A DNA stretch of 7,106 nucleotides from Lachnospiraceae bacterium UBA1258 (GCA_002308235.1 DBVS01000006.1:11143-18248); one strand, 5' to 3'. Positions 1 to 6,922 are shown, counted from the first letter of the stretch. The notes: a model not told the origin generated them from the letters alone. Program-made: numbers and translations.

Positions 1-49
1 CTGCCATAATTCCGCTGGCGCCTGCTCCTATGATGCCGACAGTTTTCAT
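1..49 (-). CDS. HI0933-type FAD-dependent oxidoreductase (5' end only)
   Basis: Only the first 16 codons are in the window; the gene runs off the left edge. They read MKTVGIIGAGASGIMA, a beta strand followed by a GxGxxG dinucleotide-binding turn (GAGASG), the FAD/NAD(P) ADP-binding start of a Rossmann-fold flavoprotein. The exact form, with GASG followed by a small residue, is typical of the HI0933/YhiN group of flavoproteins, often annotated as aminoacetone-oxidase-like or NAD(P)/FAD-dependent oxidoreductase. The ATG at 47-49 follows a good ribosome binding site (minus-strand GAGGAG, 59-64). The gene starts 30 nt after the flippase stop, so it is probably in the same transcript. The fold is clear; the subfamily is an inference from very few residues. 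Confidence 0.7.
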   Translation of the reverse strand, partial: MKTVGIIGAGASGIMA

Positions 50-79
50 AGACGGGTTCTCCTCTCTGTTTATGTCAGA

Positions 80-1732
80 TTAACTCATTAGTCTTAATTT
101 CTTTAAAACTCCGTAAAGTCTCGTTCCGCCGGGAATTGCGGTGATCTCTTCCTTTCCGACGGCCTGAGACACGATAAGTCCGACAAAATAAATCAAAGCA
201 CCTATAAGTATGCAAACAATGGTCATGATCCTTGAATAGCCGTTTTTCTGAAATATCTTATCAAGGAAAAATACGGCTGCGCCCATAATACTTGCACAAA
301 TAACGGGAAGCGCAAAGGTTCTTCTTACTTCCTGACGATATTTAAGGATCTTCGAGATCGAGTAAATATTCATGATACAGATCGCCAGTGAAAAGAAGTT
401 ATTGGACAAAGCAACCGCGTAAATATTCATGTCTGTAAATTTAAGCAGCGAAACCAGGATAACCACATGTATGCAAAGAGCGATGATACCGTGAATTATG
501 GGTTTTATCAGTCTGCTCATGCCCTGTAAAATCGCATTTGTAAGGGTTGAAAAAGAAAACAGCACAACTCCCGCAGCGCCTATCCTTACAAGATTATACG
601 CAACGGGCTGGGTAACAGAGAAAAGCGTCCACATAAGGGAAGGAGCCAGGGCAATCATGCCCGCACAGCAGGGTATGGCGATCATCATGGTGATCCTGAT
701 GACGCGTTCGATCCTGTTGTTTGCTTCATCATATTCCTTTCGCTTCATAAGACCCGAGATTGTAGGAACGCTGGAAGCACCCATGGCTGCGGAAATGGCA
801 ATGGGAACGCCTATCAGTACCGAATACTTACCCGAATAAATTCCCCAGTTAACGGATTTGATCTCCTCAAGTCCCTTTTCGATCATAATCCGGTTGTGGA
901 GGAACTGATCCAGGAAATTCGAGATATTGTTGACGAAGGAACTGATAACGATGGGAATGATCGTTAAAAGCAGGGTCTTAAATACTTCGAAGGTGGAATC
1001 TATGGAATGGGAAGGATCCCTGTAAATCTGCTTTTTAAGGCGTTTTCTGTAGGCTGAATACAAAAAGCCCAGGAAAACCAGGCCCGTGACGGCACCCGCA
1101 AGACATCCCAAAGTGATGCCGCTTGCACCGTAGGCCGCACGGTATTTGTCGTTATGCAGGATAAGGCCGACCTTCTCGCCTTTCTTTGTCATAAAGAAAG
1201 CCGCAGTAAGGCTGACGGCAACCAGAACGACCTGCTCAAGGAGCTGTGAAACAGCCGTAGGCACCATACTTCCGAGGCCCTGGAAATAGCCCCTCAAAAC
1301 TCCCATGACGGATACGACAAAAAGTGTGGGGGCCAGAGTTCTCAAAGCAAGAAAACTCATGGGCTCGTTAAGTATTCTTGAAAGATTATCACTGAACAAA
1401 AATACCAGTACCGAGGTAATCAGCCCCGTTACAGCCGCCAAAGATATGGAACATTTAAAGATCTTGTCGGCGTTTCTGTATTGCCCCTTTGAAACATTGG
1501 CCGATACCAGCTTTGAAACGGATATCGGAAGTCCATAAACGGAAATAGTGTAAATAATGTTGTATATTTCATAAGCGGCGGCATAATAGGAATTTCCGTA
1601 GTCGCCGATAATGTATGCCTGAGGCACACGCTTAAATAACCCCAACATTCTTGCCGTTACCCCTGCGATGGCAAGAATTCCGCCTTGGACGATAAAATTA
1701 TTAAATTTGCTTTTTTCACGTCCGGTTTTCAT
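80..1732 (-). CDS. MurJ/SpoVB-family lipid II flippase (MOP superfamily)
   Basis: This 550-residue polytopic membrane protein belongs to the polysaccharide-biosynthesis branch of the MOP/MATE exporter superfamily. Hydrophobic segments run through its whole length, consistent with about 14 helices. The motif RGYFQGLG followed by PTAVSQLLEQ (residues 147-167) is a family hallmark, and a second ILQGMSR motif (401-407) fits the second half of the fold. In Firmicutes the family includes YtgP/MurJ, which flips lipid II across the cytoplasmic membrane for peptidoglycan synthesis, and its sporulation paralogue SpoVB. Length is close to YtgP. The charged insert around 182-200, between helices 6 and 7, also resembles YtgP, but motifs alone do not settle YtgP against SpoVB, so no symbol is given. 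The ATG lies 3 nt after the ybeY stop with only a weak AAGAGAGA-type ribosome binding site (1741-1748), so translation is probably coupled to ybeY. The stop is TAA. Confidence 0.9.
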   Translation of the reverse strand: MKTGREKSKFNNFIVQGGILAIAGVTARMLGLFKRVPQAYIIGDYGNSYYAAAYEIYNIIYTISVYGLPISVSKLVSANVSKGQYRNADKIFKCSISLAAVTGLITSVLVFLFSDNLSRILNEPMSFLALRTLAPTLFVVSVMGVLRGYFQGLGSMVPTAVSQLLEQVVLVAVSLTAAFFMTKKGEKVGLILHNDKYRAAYGASGITLGCLAGAVTGLVFLGFLYSAYRKRLKKQIYRDPSHSIDSTFEVFKTLLLTIIPIVISSFVNNISNFLDQFLHNRIMIEKGLEEIKSVNWGIYSGKYSVLIGVPIAISAAMGASSVPTISGLMKRKEYDEANNRIERVIRITMMIAIPCCAGMIALAPSLMWTLFSVTQPVAYNLVRIGAAGVVLFSFSTLTNAILQGMSRLIKPIIHGIIALCIHVVILVSLLKFTDMNIYAVALSNNFFSLAICIMNIYSISKILKYRQEVRRTFALPVICASIMGAAVFFLDKIFQKNGYSRIMTIVCILIGALIYFVGLIVSQAVGKEEITAIPGGTRLYGVLKKLRLMS

Positions 1733-1735
1733 GTA

Positions 1736-2242
1736 TCAATTCTCTCTTGTAATGTTTAATCTCTCCAAAACAGCTTTCTGTTTTTCTTCCATCATGACCC
1801 GTTCTTCCTCGGTCTCGTGGTCATACCCCAAAAGATGGAAAAGGCTGTGGGTAATAAGAAATGCGATCTCCCTTTTAAAGGAATGGCCGTATTCTTCTGC
1901 CTGCTCCATAGCTCTTTTAATACAGATCATTATATCTCCGAGAATCAGTTCCCCGGTCTCTTCATCAAAGTAAGAAGGATCGTTTTCTTTTATATGCGAA
2001 AAATCGGCAGGCTCGATAAAATCTATGGCCGGAAAAGAAAGCACATCCGTAACCTTATCGATTCCCCTGTAGTCCCTGTTGGTTTCTTTTATGGAATCCT
2101 CATCCGTAAAAAGAAGGTTCACGGAAACATTCAAAAAGGGACACTCTTCGCTTTTAAGCACTTCTTTGGTGAGGCTTTCCAAAAGCTTTTCCGTATCAAA
2201 TTCAAATTCGAAATCCGTATCGTTATCAACGTAAAAAGTCAT
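1736..2242 (-). CDS. ybeY: Endoribonuclease YbeY (rRNA maturation factor)
   Basis: YbeY is a zinc-dependent single-strand endoribonuclease that takes part in 16S rRNA 3'-end processing and 70S ribosome quality control in the cytoplasm. The 168-residue product has the full family pattern. It shows the NRDYRGIDKVTDVLSFP segment (55-71), which includes the conserved Arg59, then LGDI (101-104), and the three-histidine zinc motif H-x3-H-x5-H at His132, His136 and His142 in HSLFHLLGYDH. The second residue of the motif is Ser where many homologues have Gly, a small change that leaves all three ligands in place. Length is normal. The start at 2242 overlaps the preceding gene by 17 nt and has a strong ribosome binding site (AAGGAGA, 2252-2258, 9 nt spacing). 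The phoH - PgpH-like - ybeY order is the usual Firmicute arrangement; the dgkA, cdd and era genes often found next are absent, and a flippase gene follows instead. Confidence 0.97.
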   Translation of the reverse strand: MTFYVDNDTDFEFEFDTEKLLESLTKEVLKSEECPFLNVSVNLLFTDEDSIKETNRDYRGIDKVTDVLSFPAIDFIEPADFSHIKENDPSYFDEETGELILGDIMICIKRAMEQAEEYGHSFKREIAFLITHSLFHLLGYDHETEEERVMMEEKQKAVLERLNITREN

Positions 2243-3413
2243 AGTACAGGGTCTCCTTCAAAACGATCTGTTTTATGGTTCCCATGTCTTTTATCGAAAG
2301 GTCGCTGGAATCTAAGCTTTTAACCACGTAATCCTTTTCAAGTATCTTTTCGATGAGGTCCTTGTAGTCAATCTTTGCCTCGCTGTTTTTCTGAAAGATC
2401 AACTGAATGCTTGAGATAAATTTATCGCAGATATAAACGATACCCGCTTCCTTGGAAGAAAGATTCTGTTTCTTTGAAAGGTATCCAAGGAGTGTTTCTG
2501 CGGCTTTCGGCGGAAAACCGTTTTCCAAAACAAACTTTTTCACTTCCTCGAAATTATAGGAAAAAGCTTTCTTTATCCTGTGGTAATATGCACAGTTTTT
2601 GGCAACATAGTAATCGCAGCCGATGGCTTTTGCCATTCTTTCGGCAAGATATGCCGTATGTATGGAACGAAAATACTCTTCCGGGGACTTTTCTTTTAAT
2701 TTAATAAGTGCCGAATACCCCTGATCGTTAAGCTCTAAATATTTGATCCTGTATCTGTCTGCTATAAATTCGTTAAAATACTTAAGACAAAGCAACAGGA
2801 TAAGCACATTTAGGATAACATTTACCAAAGGCATCAGGAATCTTTCGGCGGTAAGCGAAAGGTTCTCCGGCAATACAAATCCTGCGGTCTCAACGGCAAA
2901 AAGCACCATTGAAGAAATGATTACGGGACCTGCCACCCGGAAATTGTTTTCCACATTCTGGAAAAGCAAAACGCTGACAAAGCAGCTCATGAAATATACC
3001 AAAAATACCGTAGGATCAGTGCTTTCCGAAAGCAGGACAGGTATCATGATAAGTCCTGCGGAACAATAAAGCCCCAGGAGGCTGTTTGATAACAGACAAA
3101 GGGCAATGCAGGGCCCCAAAAACACCCAGCCTTTAACATCAATCAGCGGGAAAAAGCAAACAAGCACCAGACATACGGAATATGTAATCAAAAACCTGTA
3201 AGGATGCGTTCCGTTGTCGTAATCCAGGCGCTCTGCTTTGTGAAAATAAAGTATCGAAAAAACAAGTCCTGCCGAAAAAAACAGGCCGAATACGGAATTT
3301 CTGATAAGTTCGGCTCTGGTCGCACCGTAAATAAGTGAAGCAAGAACAATAACAAGTGCCGTTGATAATGAAGTTATTAAGCCTGTAAGGGTAAATTTTT
3401 TAGTATAGTCCAT
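2226..3413 (-). CDS. Degenerate PgpH-like 7TM protein with inactive-looking HD domain
   Basis: This 395-residue protein sits where pgpH (yqfF) normally lies between phoH and ybeY. About seven hydrophobic helices fill residues 10-212, followed by a cytoplasmic domain (about 213-395) that resembles the HD phosphohydrolase domain of PgpH, a c-di-AMP phosphodiesterase. The retained family traces are PEEYFRSIHTAYLAE (244-258), CAYYHRIKK (274-282) and KEAGIVYICDKF (321-332). Against the PgpH pattern, the HH pair after PGTY is Phe248-Arg249, the HDIGK core is HRIKK (Asp to Arg279), and no HHG motif appears near 305-315; only His278 and Asp330 remain of the expected ligands. The large extracytoplasmic 7TMR-HDED domain before the helices is missing, so the protein is roughly half the length of PgpH. 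The frame is intact, which argues for a maintained protein rather than a decaying gene. No Shine-Dalgarno sequence precedes the ATG; it lies 6 nt after the phoH stop. The relationship to PgpH is inferred from position, topology and motif remnants. Confidence 0.8.
   Translation of the reverse strand: MDYTKKFTLTGLITSLSTALVIVLASLIYGATRAELIRNSVFGLFFSAGLVFSILYFHKAERLDYDNGTHPYRFLITYSVCLVLVCFFPLIDVKGWVFLGPCIALCLLSNSLLGLYCSAGLIMIPVLLSESTDPTVFLVYFMSCFVSVLLFQNVENNFRVAGPVIISSMVLFAVETAGFVLPENLSLTAERFLMPLVNVILNVLILLLCLKYFNEFIADRYRIKYLELNDQGYSALIKLKEKSPEEYFRSIHTAYLAERMAKAIGCDYYVAKNCAYYHRIKKAFSYNFEEVKKFVLENGFPPKAAETLLGYLSKKQNLSSKEAGIVYICDKFISSIQLIFQKNSEAKIDYKDLIEKILEKDYVVKSLDSSDLSIKDMGTIKQIVLKETLYYDFLR
2252..2258 (-). 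promoter_or_regulatory. Ribosome binding site for ybeY inside the PgpH-like gene
   Basis: The minus-strand sequence AAGGAGA lies 9 nt before the ybeY ATG and within the coding end of the upstream gene. It supports the start at 2242 despite the 17-nt overlap. Confidence 0.75.
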
Positions 3414-3419
3414 CGTGGG

Positions 3420-4385
3420 TCAACGTTTGCCGGTCTTGCCGGGCTTTTTCTTTTTCTCGTCGTAGGCTTCATAAGCCTGCACAATCTTCTGAACAAGGGG
3501 ATGTCTCACAACGTCCTTGCTGGAAAGCTTGCAGACGGAAATTCCGTCAATTTTGTTAAGAATCTTTATCGCCACGTCAAGACCGCTGGTAACATCCTTG
3601 GGAAGGTCTTTCTGTGTCGAATCACCCGTAATAACCACCTTTGAACCAAAACCGATTCTCGTTAAAAACATCTTCATCTGGGCGGGAGTCGTGTTCTGCG
3701 CTTCGTCCAGAATTATAAAAGCATCATCCAGTGTACGTCCTCTCATGTAGGCAAGGGGCGCAACCTCAATAAGCCCTTTTTCCATGTTTTTCTGGAAGCC
3801 GTCGGCTCCCATGATCTGGTAAAGGGCATCGTATAAAGGCCTTAAATAAGGGTCTACCTTGCTTTGAAGATCTCCGGGAAGGAAACCCAACTTTTCTCCC
3901 GCTTCTATGGCGGGTCTGGTAAGGATGATCTTATTGACCTCGTTATTTTTAAAGGCCGTGATTGCAAGAGCCATGGCAAGATAGGTTTTACCCGTACCTG
4001 CGGGACCTATTCCGAAAACAACCATGTCTTTCTTGATGGCGTCCACATAATTCTTCTGACCTACGGTCTTGGGTTTTATGGGTTTCCCCGAAATTGTGTG
4101 GCAGATTACTTCTTTATCGATCTCGGAAAGAACACGCTCGTTGTTTTCACGGGTAAGACTGATGGCATAATCTATCTTCTGCTCTTCAATGTCTCCGTTT
4201 TTATCAAGTGTTCCCATTAATTCTCCTATCATGGATGCGGCGCCGTTTACATTTGTTTCGTCGCCTACGATCTTAAGAACACCGTTTCTGTTTACCAGAA
4301 TAACGTTAAGTTCTTTTTCTATTTTTTCCAGATATCTGTCGTGGCTGCCGAAGAGTTTTCTTATCTCATCGGCGGATATTTCCAT
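3420..4385 (-). CDS. phoH: PhoH-family P-loop ATPase
   Basis: PhoH (YbeZ) is a cytoplasmic P-loop ATPase related to the helicase superfamily 1 fold and linked to RNA metabolism; it is often encoded beside ybeY and may work with YbeY. Numbering from the chosen start, the product has 321 residues. It has an N-terminal KH-like nucleic-acid-binding region (about 15-60), Walker A GPAGTGKT (127-134), Walker B FIILDEAQN (223-231), the ITGD motif (252-255), and RHPLV with a candidate arginine finger near 294. A very basic tail (KKKKPGKTGKR) closes the protein and could bind RNA. Two in-frame ATGs compete. The one at 4397 has no convincing ribosome binding site. The one at 4385 has GGAG at an ideal distance, and I prefer it; using 4397 would add four residues. 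The gene follows pdp within 15 nt and ends 6 nt before the PgpH-like gene. Confidence 0.95.
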   Translation of the reverse strand: MEISADEIRKLFGSHDRYLEKIEKELNVILVNRNGVLKIVGDETNVNGAASMIGELMGTLDKNGDIEEQKIDYAISLTRENNERVLSEIDKEVICHTISGKPIKPKTVGQKNYVDAIKKDMVVFGIGPAGTGKTYLAMALAITAFKNNEVNKIILTRPAIEAGEKLGFLPGDLQSKVDPYLRPLYDALYQIMGADGFQKNMEKGLIEVAPLAYMRGRTLDDAFIILDEAQNTTPAQMKMFLTRIGFGSKVVITGDSTQKDLPKDVTSGLDVAIKILNKIDGISVCKLSSKDVVRHPLVQKIVQAYEAYDEKKKKPGKTGKR

Positions 4386-4390
4386 TAATT

Positions 4391-4395
4391 TCTCC
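4391..4395 (-). promoter_or_regulatory. Ribosome binding site that favours the inner phoH start
   Basis: The minus-strand sequence GGAGA lies 5 nt before the ATG at 4383-4385 and overlaps the upstream candidate ATG at 4395-4397. It therefore supports the inner start and cannot serve the outer one. Confidence 0.65.
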
Positions 4396-4400
4396 ATTAA

Positions 4401-5708
4401 CTACATCCCGATAACTTTTTTGATAATATCGCCCTTTTTAACAGGGTCATTTGAAAAAGAATATGCCTTTAACAGGCGATTCATGCACTCTTCGGCCTTC
4501 TTTTCGCTGTTGGCGTGAATTACGGCAATCTCATCACCTGCTTTGACATAATCGCCCACTTTCTTTGAAAGAACTATGCCTACGCTTAAATCTATGGAAC
4601 TTTCCTTGGTTTCTCTGCCGCCTCCGAGGATTACGGAACAGTTTCCGACTTCATCGCAGATTATACCCGAAATATATCCGTCACGGGGGGCTTTTACGGG
4701 GATCTTAAGGGAAGCCTCGCACAGTTTGTCCGGATTATAAACATAATCGGGATCTCCGCCCTGAGCTTTGACAAATTCAGCAAGTTTATCAAGAGCCCGT
4801 CCTGACTTTATGGCATCGGAAAGCTTTGATTCAGCTTCTTCGTCGGACTTAGCATAACCGCCCGCACAAAGCATCTTTGCTCCAAGGACCATACAAAGTC
4901 TTGTGAAATCAGCAGGTCCTTCACCCTTAAGTGTCGCAATGGCCTCTTTCACTTCAAGAGCATTTCCCACAGCAAAGCCGAGAGGTTCATCCATATCGGA
5001 AACAACGGCTATGGTCTTTCTGCCTGCGTTATTGCCTATTTTGACCATTTCATTCGCAAGAGCCAGCGAATCTTCCATGGTCTTCATAAAAGCGCCGCTT
5101 CCGGTCTTTACGTCAAGCACAATGGCATCTGCGCCTGCGGCAAGCTTCTTACTCATGATGGAACTTGCAATAAGGGACATATTGTCAACTGTGGCGGTAA
5201 TATCCCTTAAGGCATAAAGCTTTTTATCGGCGGGAGCCAGTTCTTTAGTCTGACCCATGATGGAAATGCCGATCTCTTTAACATTTTTCTCGAATTTATC
5301 AACGGGAATGTCCGTGGAAAATCCCGGGAAACTTTCAAGCTTATCGATGGTTCCGCCGGTATGACCGAGCCCACGTCCGCTCATCTTTGCAACTTTGACT
5401 CCGCAGGAAGCAACCATAGGTATCAAAGAAAGACTGGTCTTGTCTCCCACACCGCCTGTGGAATGCTTATCGACCTTGACGCCGTCTATACCCGAAAGAT
5501 CCAGCATTTCGCCGCTATTTGCCATGGCAAGGGTAAGATTGAGGGTTTCTTCTTCATTCATCTTGTTAAAGAAGATCGCCATCATTAAAGCTGAGGCCTG
5601 ATAATCGGGAATGGATCCGTCATTAAAGCCTTTGACAAAGAAATCGATCTCTTCTTTCGTTAAGGAAAATCCGTCACGTTTCTTTTTGATGATGTCATAC
5701 ATTCTCAT
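4401..5708 (-). CDS. pdp: Pyrimidine-nucleoside phosphorylase
   Basis: Pdp catalyses reversible phosphorolysis of uridine, thymidine and deoxyuridine to the free base plus (deoxy)ribose-1-phosphate, a pyrimidine-salvage step in the cytoplasm. The 435-residue product is full length. It shows the phosphate-binding KHSTGGVGDK (81-90), the family signature SGRGLGHTGGTIDKLES (110-126), the base-binding Arg168 (in ALRD), and Ser183 and Lys187 (in SSIMSKK). DVKTGSGAFM (199-208), GNALEVKEA (248-256) and the C-terminal domain motif LGGGR (361-365) are also present. Lys108 just before the signature (VAKMSGRG) matches Bacillus-type Pdp, whereas E. coli DeoA has a different residue there; with the overall close match this favours Pdp over a thymidine-specific DeoA. 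The start at 5708 has AAAGGCAGGG upstream (5716-5725). It lies 29 nt after rlmH and ends 15 nt before the preferred phoH start. Finding it directly upstream of phoH is less usual. Confidence 0.96.
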   Translation of the reverse strand: MRMYDIIKKKRDGFSLTKEEIDFFVKGFNDGSIPDYQASALMMAIFFNKMNEEETLNLTLAMANSGEMLDLSGIDGVKVDKHSTGGVGDKTSLSLIPMVASCGVKVAKMSGRGLGHTGGTIDKLESFPGFSTDIPVDKFEKNVKEIGISIMGQTKELAPADKKLYALRDITATVDNMSLIASSIMSKKLAAGADAIVLDVKTGSGAFMKTMEDSLALANEMVKIGNNAGRKTIAVVSDMDEPLGFAVGNALEVKEAIATLKGEGPADFTRLCMVLGAKMLCAGGYAKSDEEAESKLSDAIKSGRALDKLAEFVKAQGGDPDYVYNPDKLCEASLKIPVKAPRDGYISGIICDEVGNCSVILGGGRETKESSIDLSVGIVLSKKVGDYVKAGDEIAVIHANSEKKAEECMNRLLKAYSFSNDPVKKGDIIKKVIGM

Positions 5709-5737
5709 GTTTACGCCCTGCCTTTCAAGTTAAATAG

Positions 5738-6217
5738 TCACTTGTGATACGGTTCATTGTTGTTTATCTTAAAGGCTCTGTAAATCTGTTCTAGTAAAAT
5801 AACACGCATTAACTGATGAGGAAATGTCATATCCGAAAAAGAAAGTCTGAAATCTGCTCTTTTTTTGACGGAATCGGAGAGTCCCAAAGAACCTCCGATG
5901 ACAAAATCCAGGGTTGAACTGCCTTTCAGAATCGTATTTTTTATTCTTTCGGCCAAACCTTCGGAGGATACTTTGACTCCGCATATGTCAAGGACGGTCA
6001 CGAAATCCCGATCTCCGATAAACTTCATAAGCCGTTCGCCTTCCTTTGAAAGAACCGATTCCATTTCGGTTTCGCTTGCGCGTTCCTCGGTTTTTTCATC
6101 GGAAACTTCGAGAATTTCCATGTCGGCAAATTTCTGCATACGTTTCATGTACTCGTCTATGGCGTCACGTAAGTACTTTTCTTTGACTTTGCCGACGCAG
6201 AGAATCCTAATCTTCAT
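5738..6217 (-). CDS. rlmH: 23S rRNA (pseudouridine1915-N3)-methyltransferase RlmH
   Basis: RlmH is a small SPOUT-class methyltransferase that uses S-adenosylmethionine to methylate N3 of pseudouridine 1915 in helix 69 of 23S rRNA, acting on assembled 70S ribosomes as a homodimer. The 159-residue product has the usual length and pattern. It shows MKIRILCVGKVKEKY (1-15), a DICG strand (77-80), the SAM-binding knot FVIGGSLGLS (105-114), MTFPHQLMRVILLEQ (130-144), and the C-terminal YRAFKINNNEPYHK (146-159), whose Tyr-His pair is catalytically important in the family. The knot loop uses SLG where E. coli has PEG, a form also seen in other Gram-positive homologues. The ATG overlaps the end of the zinc-ribbon gene by 11 nt and has a GGGAGA ribosome binding site (6226-6231, 8 nt spacing). 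The two genes are very likely co-translated. Confidence 0.97.
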   Translation of the reverse strand: MKIRILCVGKVKEKYLRDAIDEYMKRMQKFADMEILEVSDEKTEERASETEMESVLSKEGERLMKFIGDRDFVTVLDICGVKVSSEGLAERIKNTILKGSSTLDFVIGGSLGLSDSVKKRADFRLSFSDMTFPHQLMRVILLEQIYRAFKINNNEPYHK

Positions 6218-6911
6218 TCAGGCTGTCTCCCACATATTTGTCCACAACATAATATGCAAATCCGGGCTCTAAATCGGGGAAGTTTTCTTCAATGTCCTTA
6301 ACAGCCATATCACATTTTACAAGATAAGCTTCTTCGGGAGAAAGGTCTTCTTCGGTCTTGTAATTTGAAATTCTTTCTTCCACAAAGGCACGAACCTTTG
6401 GAATAAGCTCTTCTTCAAGCTCTGTGGCAACCTTAAGTTTCTTGATCTTTAAACAGGAAAGGATTCCACAAAGAACGAAAACGCCGAAAAATCCGCCCAT
6501 GATCACATTAAGGCTTATAAGGGAAAACCCGTAAATGGGAAGCTTTATAACCTTAAAGGCATTAAGAAGCAAAACTGCGCCGCCGATAATGCCGACGGAA
6601 AGAAGCGCAAAGGCTCCCGAGCGGTTTTCGCTTATAAGCTCGGCCTTAGACTTGTAGTTTACAAGATCCATGAGCTTCTTCTGCTGTTCAAGTCTTTCTT
6701 CAATTTCCTCCATGGAAGGCATTTCATCAAGGCCGGGAACCAGATCCTTTTCGACTTCTTCAACAAGTTCCTCTTCATCGAGTTCTTCGATTTCCTTAAA
6801 TTCGGTTTCGGCATCGGATTCTTCCAATGTGTCCACCAAAGGCACCTTGCAGTCGGGACAGTTTTCTATACCTTCCACATATTCACATTTACAAACGGGA
6901 CAAAAGGGCAT
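6207..6911 (-). CDS. Zinc-ribbon, acidic, two-helix membrane protein of unknown function
   Basis: I do not recognise a specific function for this 234-residue protein. It opens with a zinc ribbon, CPVC (4-7) and CPDC (18-21), separated by the EYVEGIEN segment; similar MPxCPxCxxEYxEG openings occur in many Firmicute proteins. A strongly acidic stretch follows (about 30-72, rich in Glu and Asp), then a short likely coiled coil (68-90). Two hydrophobic helices (about 100-119 and 129-153) form a probable membrane hairpin with a short loop. The C-terminal part (about 155-234) is charged and largely helical, with the segment ENFPDLEPGFAYYVVDKY (209-226). Basic residues after helix 2 (KIKKLK) fit both termini being cytoplasmic. 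The start is secure: AGGAGG lies 5 nt upstream and no earlier in-frame start exists after the glutamate synthase stop. It overlaps rlmH by 11 nt, which suggests co-expression but not a shared role. Confidence 0.85.
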   Translation of the reverse strand: MPFCPVCKCEYVEGIENCPDCKVPLVDTLEESDAETEFKEIEELDEEELVEEVEKDLVPGLDEMPSMEEIEERLEQQKKLMDLVNYKSKAELISENRSGAFALLSVGIIGGAVLLLNAFKVIKLPIYGFSLISLNVIMGGFFGVFVLCGILSCLKIKKLKVATELEEELIPKVRAFVEERISNYKTEEDLSPEEAYLVKCDMAVKDIEENFPDLEPGFAYYVVDKYVGDSLNED

Positions 6912-6916
6912 TTCGG

Positions 6917-6922
6917 CCTCCT
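6917..6922 (-). promoter_or_regulatory. Shine-Dalgarno sequence overlapping the glutamate synthase stop codon
   Basis: A perfect minus-strand AGGAGG uses the last two bases of the TAG stop of the upstream gene (6921-6923) and sits 5 nt before the ATG at 6911. It fixes the start of the zinc-ribbon gene and suggests that terminating ribosomes feed its translation. Confidence 0.8.

Noticed and set aside
1429..1629. 66-residue minus-strand frame inside the flippase gene
   Set aside because: It is an out-of-frame reading inside a real gene on the same strand, without a credible ribosome binding site or motif.
1790..1850. YbeY motif has Ser and Phe (HSLFH) in place of the common Gly and Leu
   Set aside because: All three zinc-binding histidines and the GYDH end are intact, so this is ordinary family variation and not evidence of altered activity.
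1817..2323. 168-residue plus-strand reading frame opposite ybeY
   Set aside because: It lies antisense to a clearly recognised gene, its translation shows no family motif, and it spans the ybeY/PgpH-like junction; it is a by-product of codon use on the other strand.
3424..3457. Possible plus-strand terminator: GCCGG repeats followed by a T-rich run
   Set aside because: The GCCGG copies are direct rather than inverted repeats and do not form a stable stem; the T-rich run is explained by the lysine codons of the basic PhoH tail.
5769..5984. 71-residue minus-strand frame inside rlmH
   Set aside because: It is out of frame within rlmH and overlaps the essential SAM-binding and C-terminal motifs of that gene.
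5865..6272. 135-residue plus-strand frame opposite rlmH
   Set aside because: It is antisense to rlmH, which matches its family over its full length; the opposite frame has no recognisable domain.
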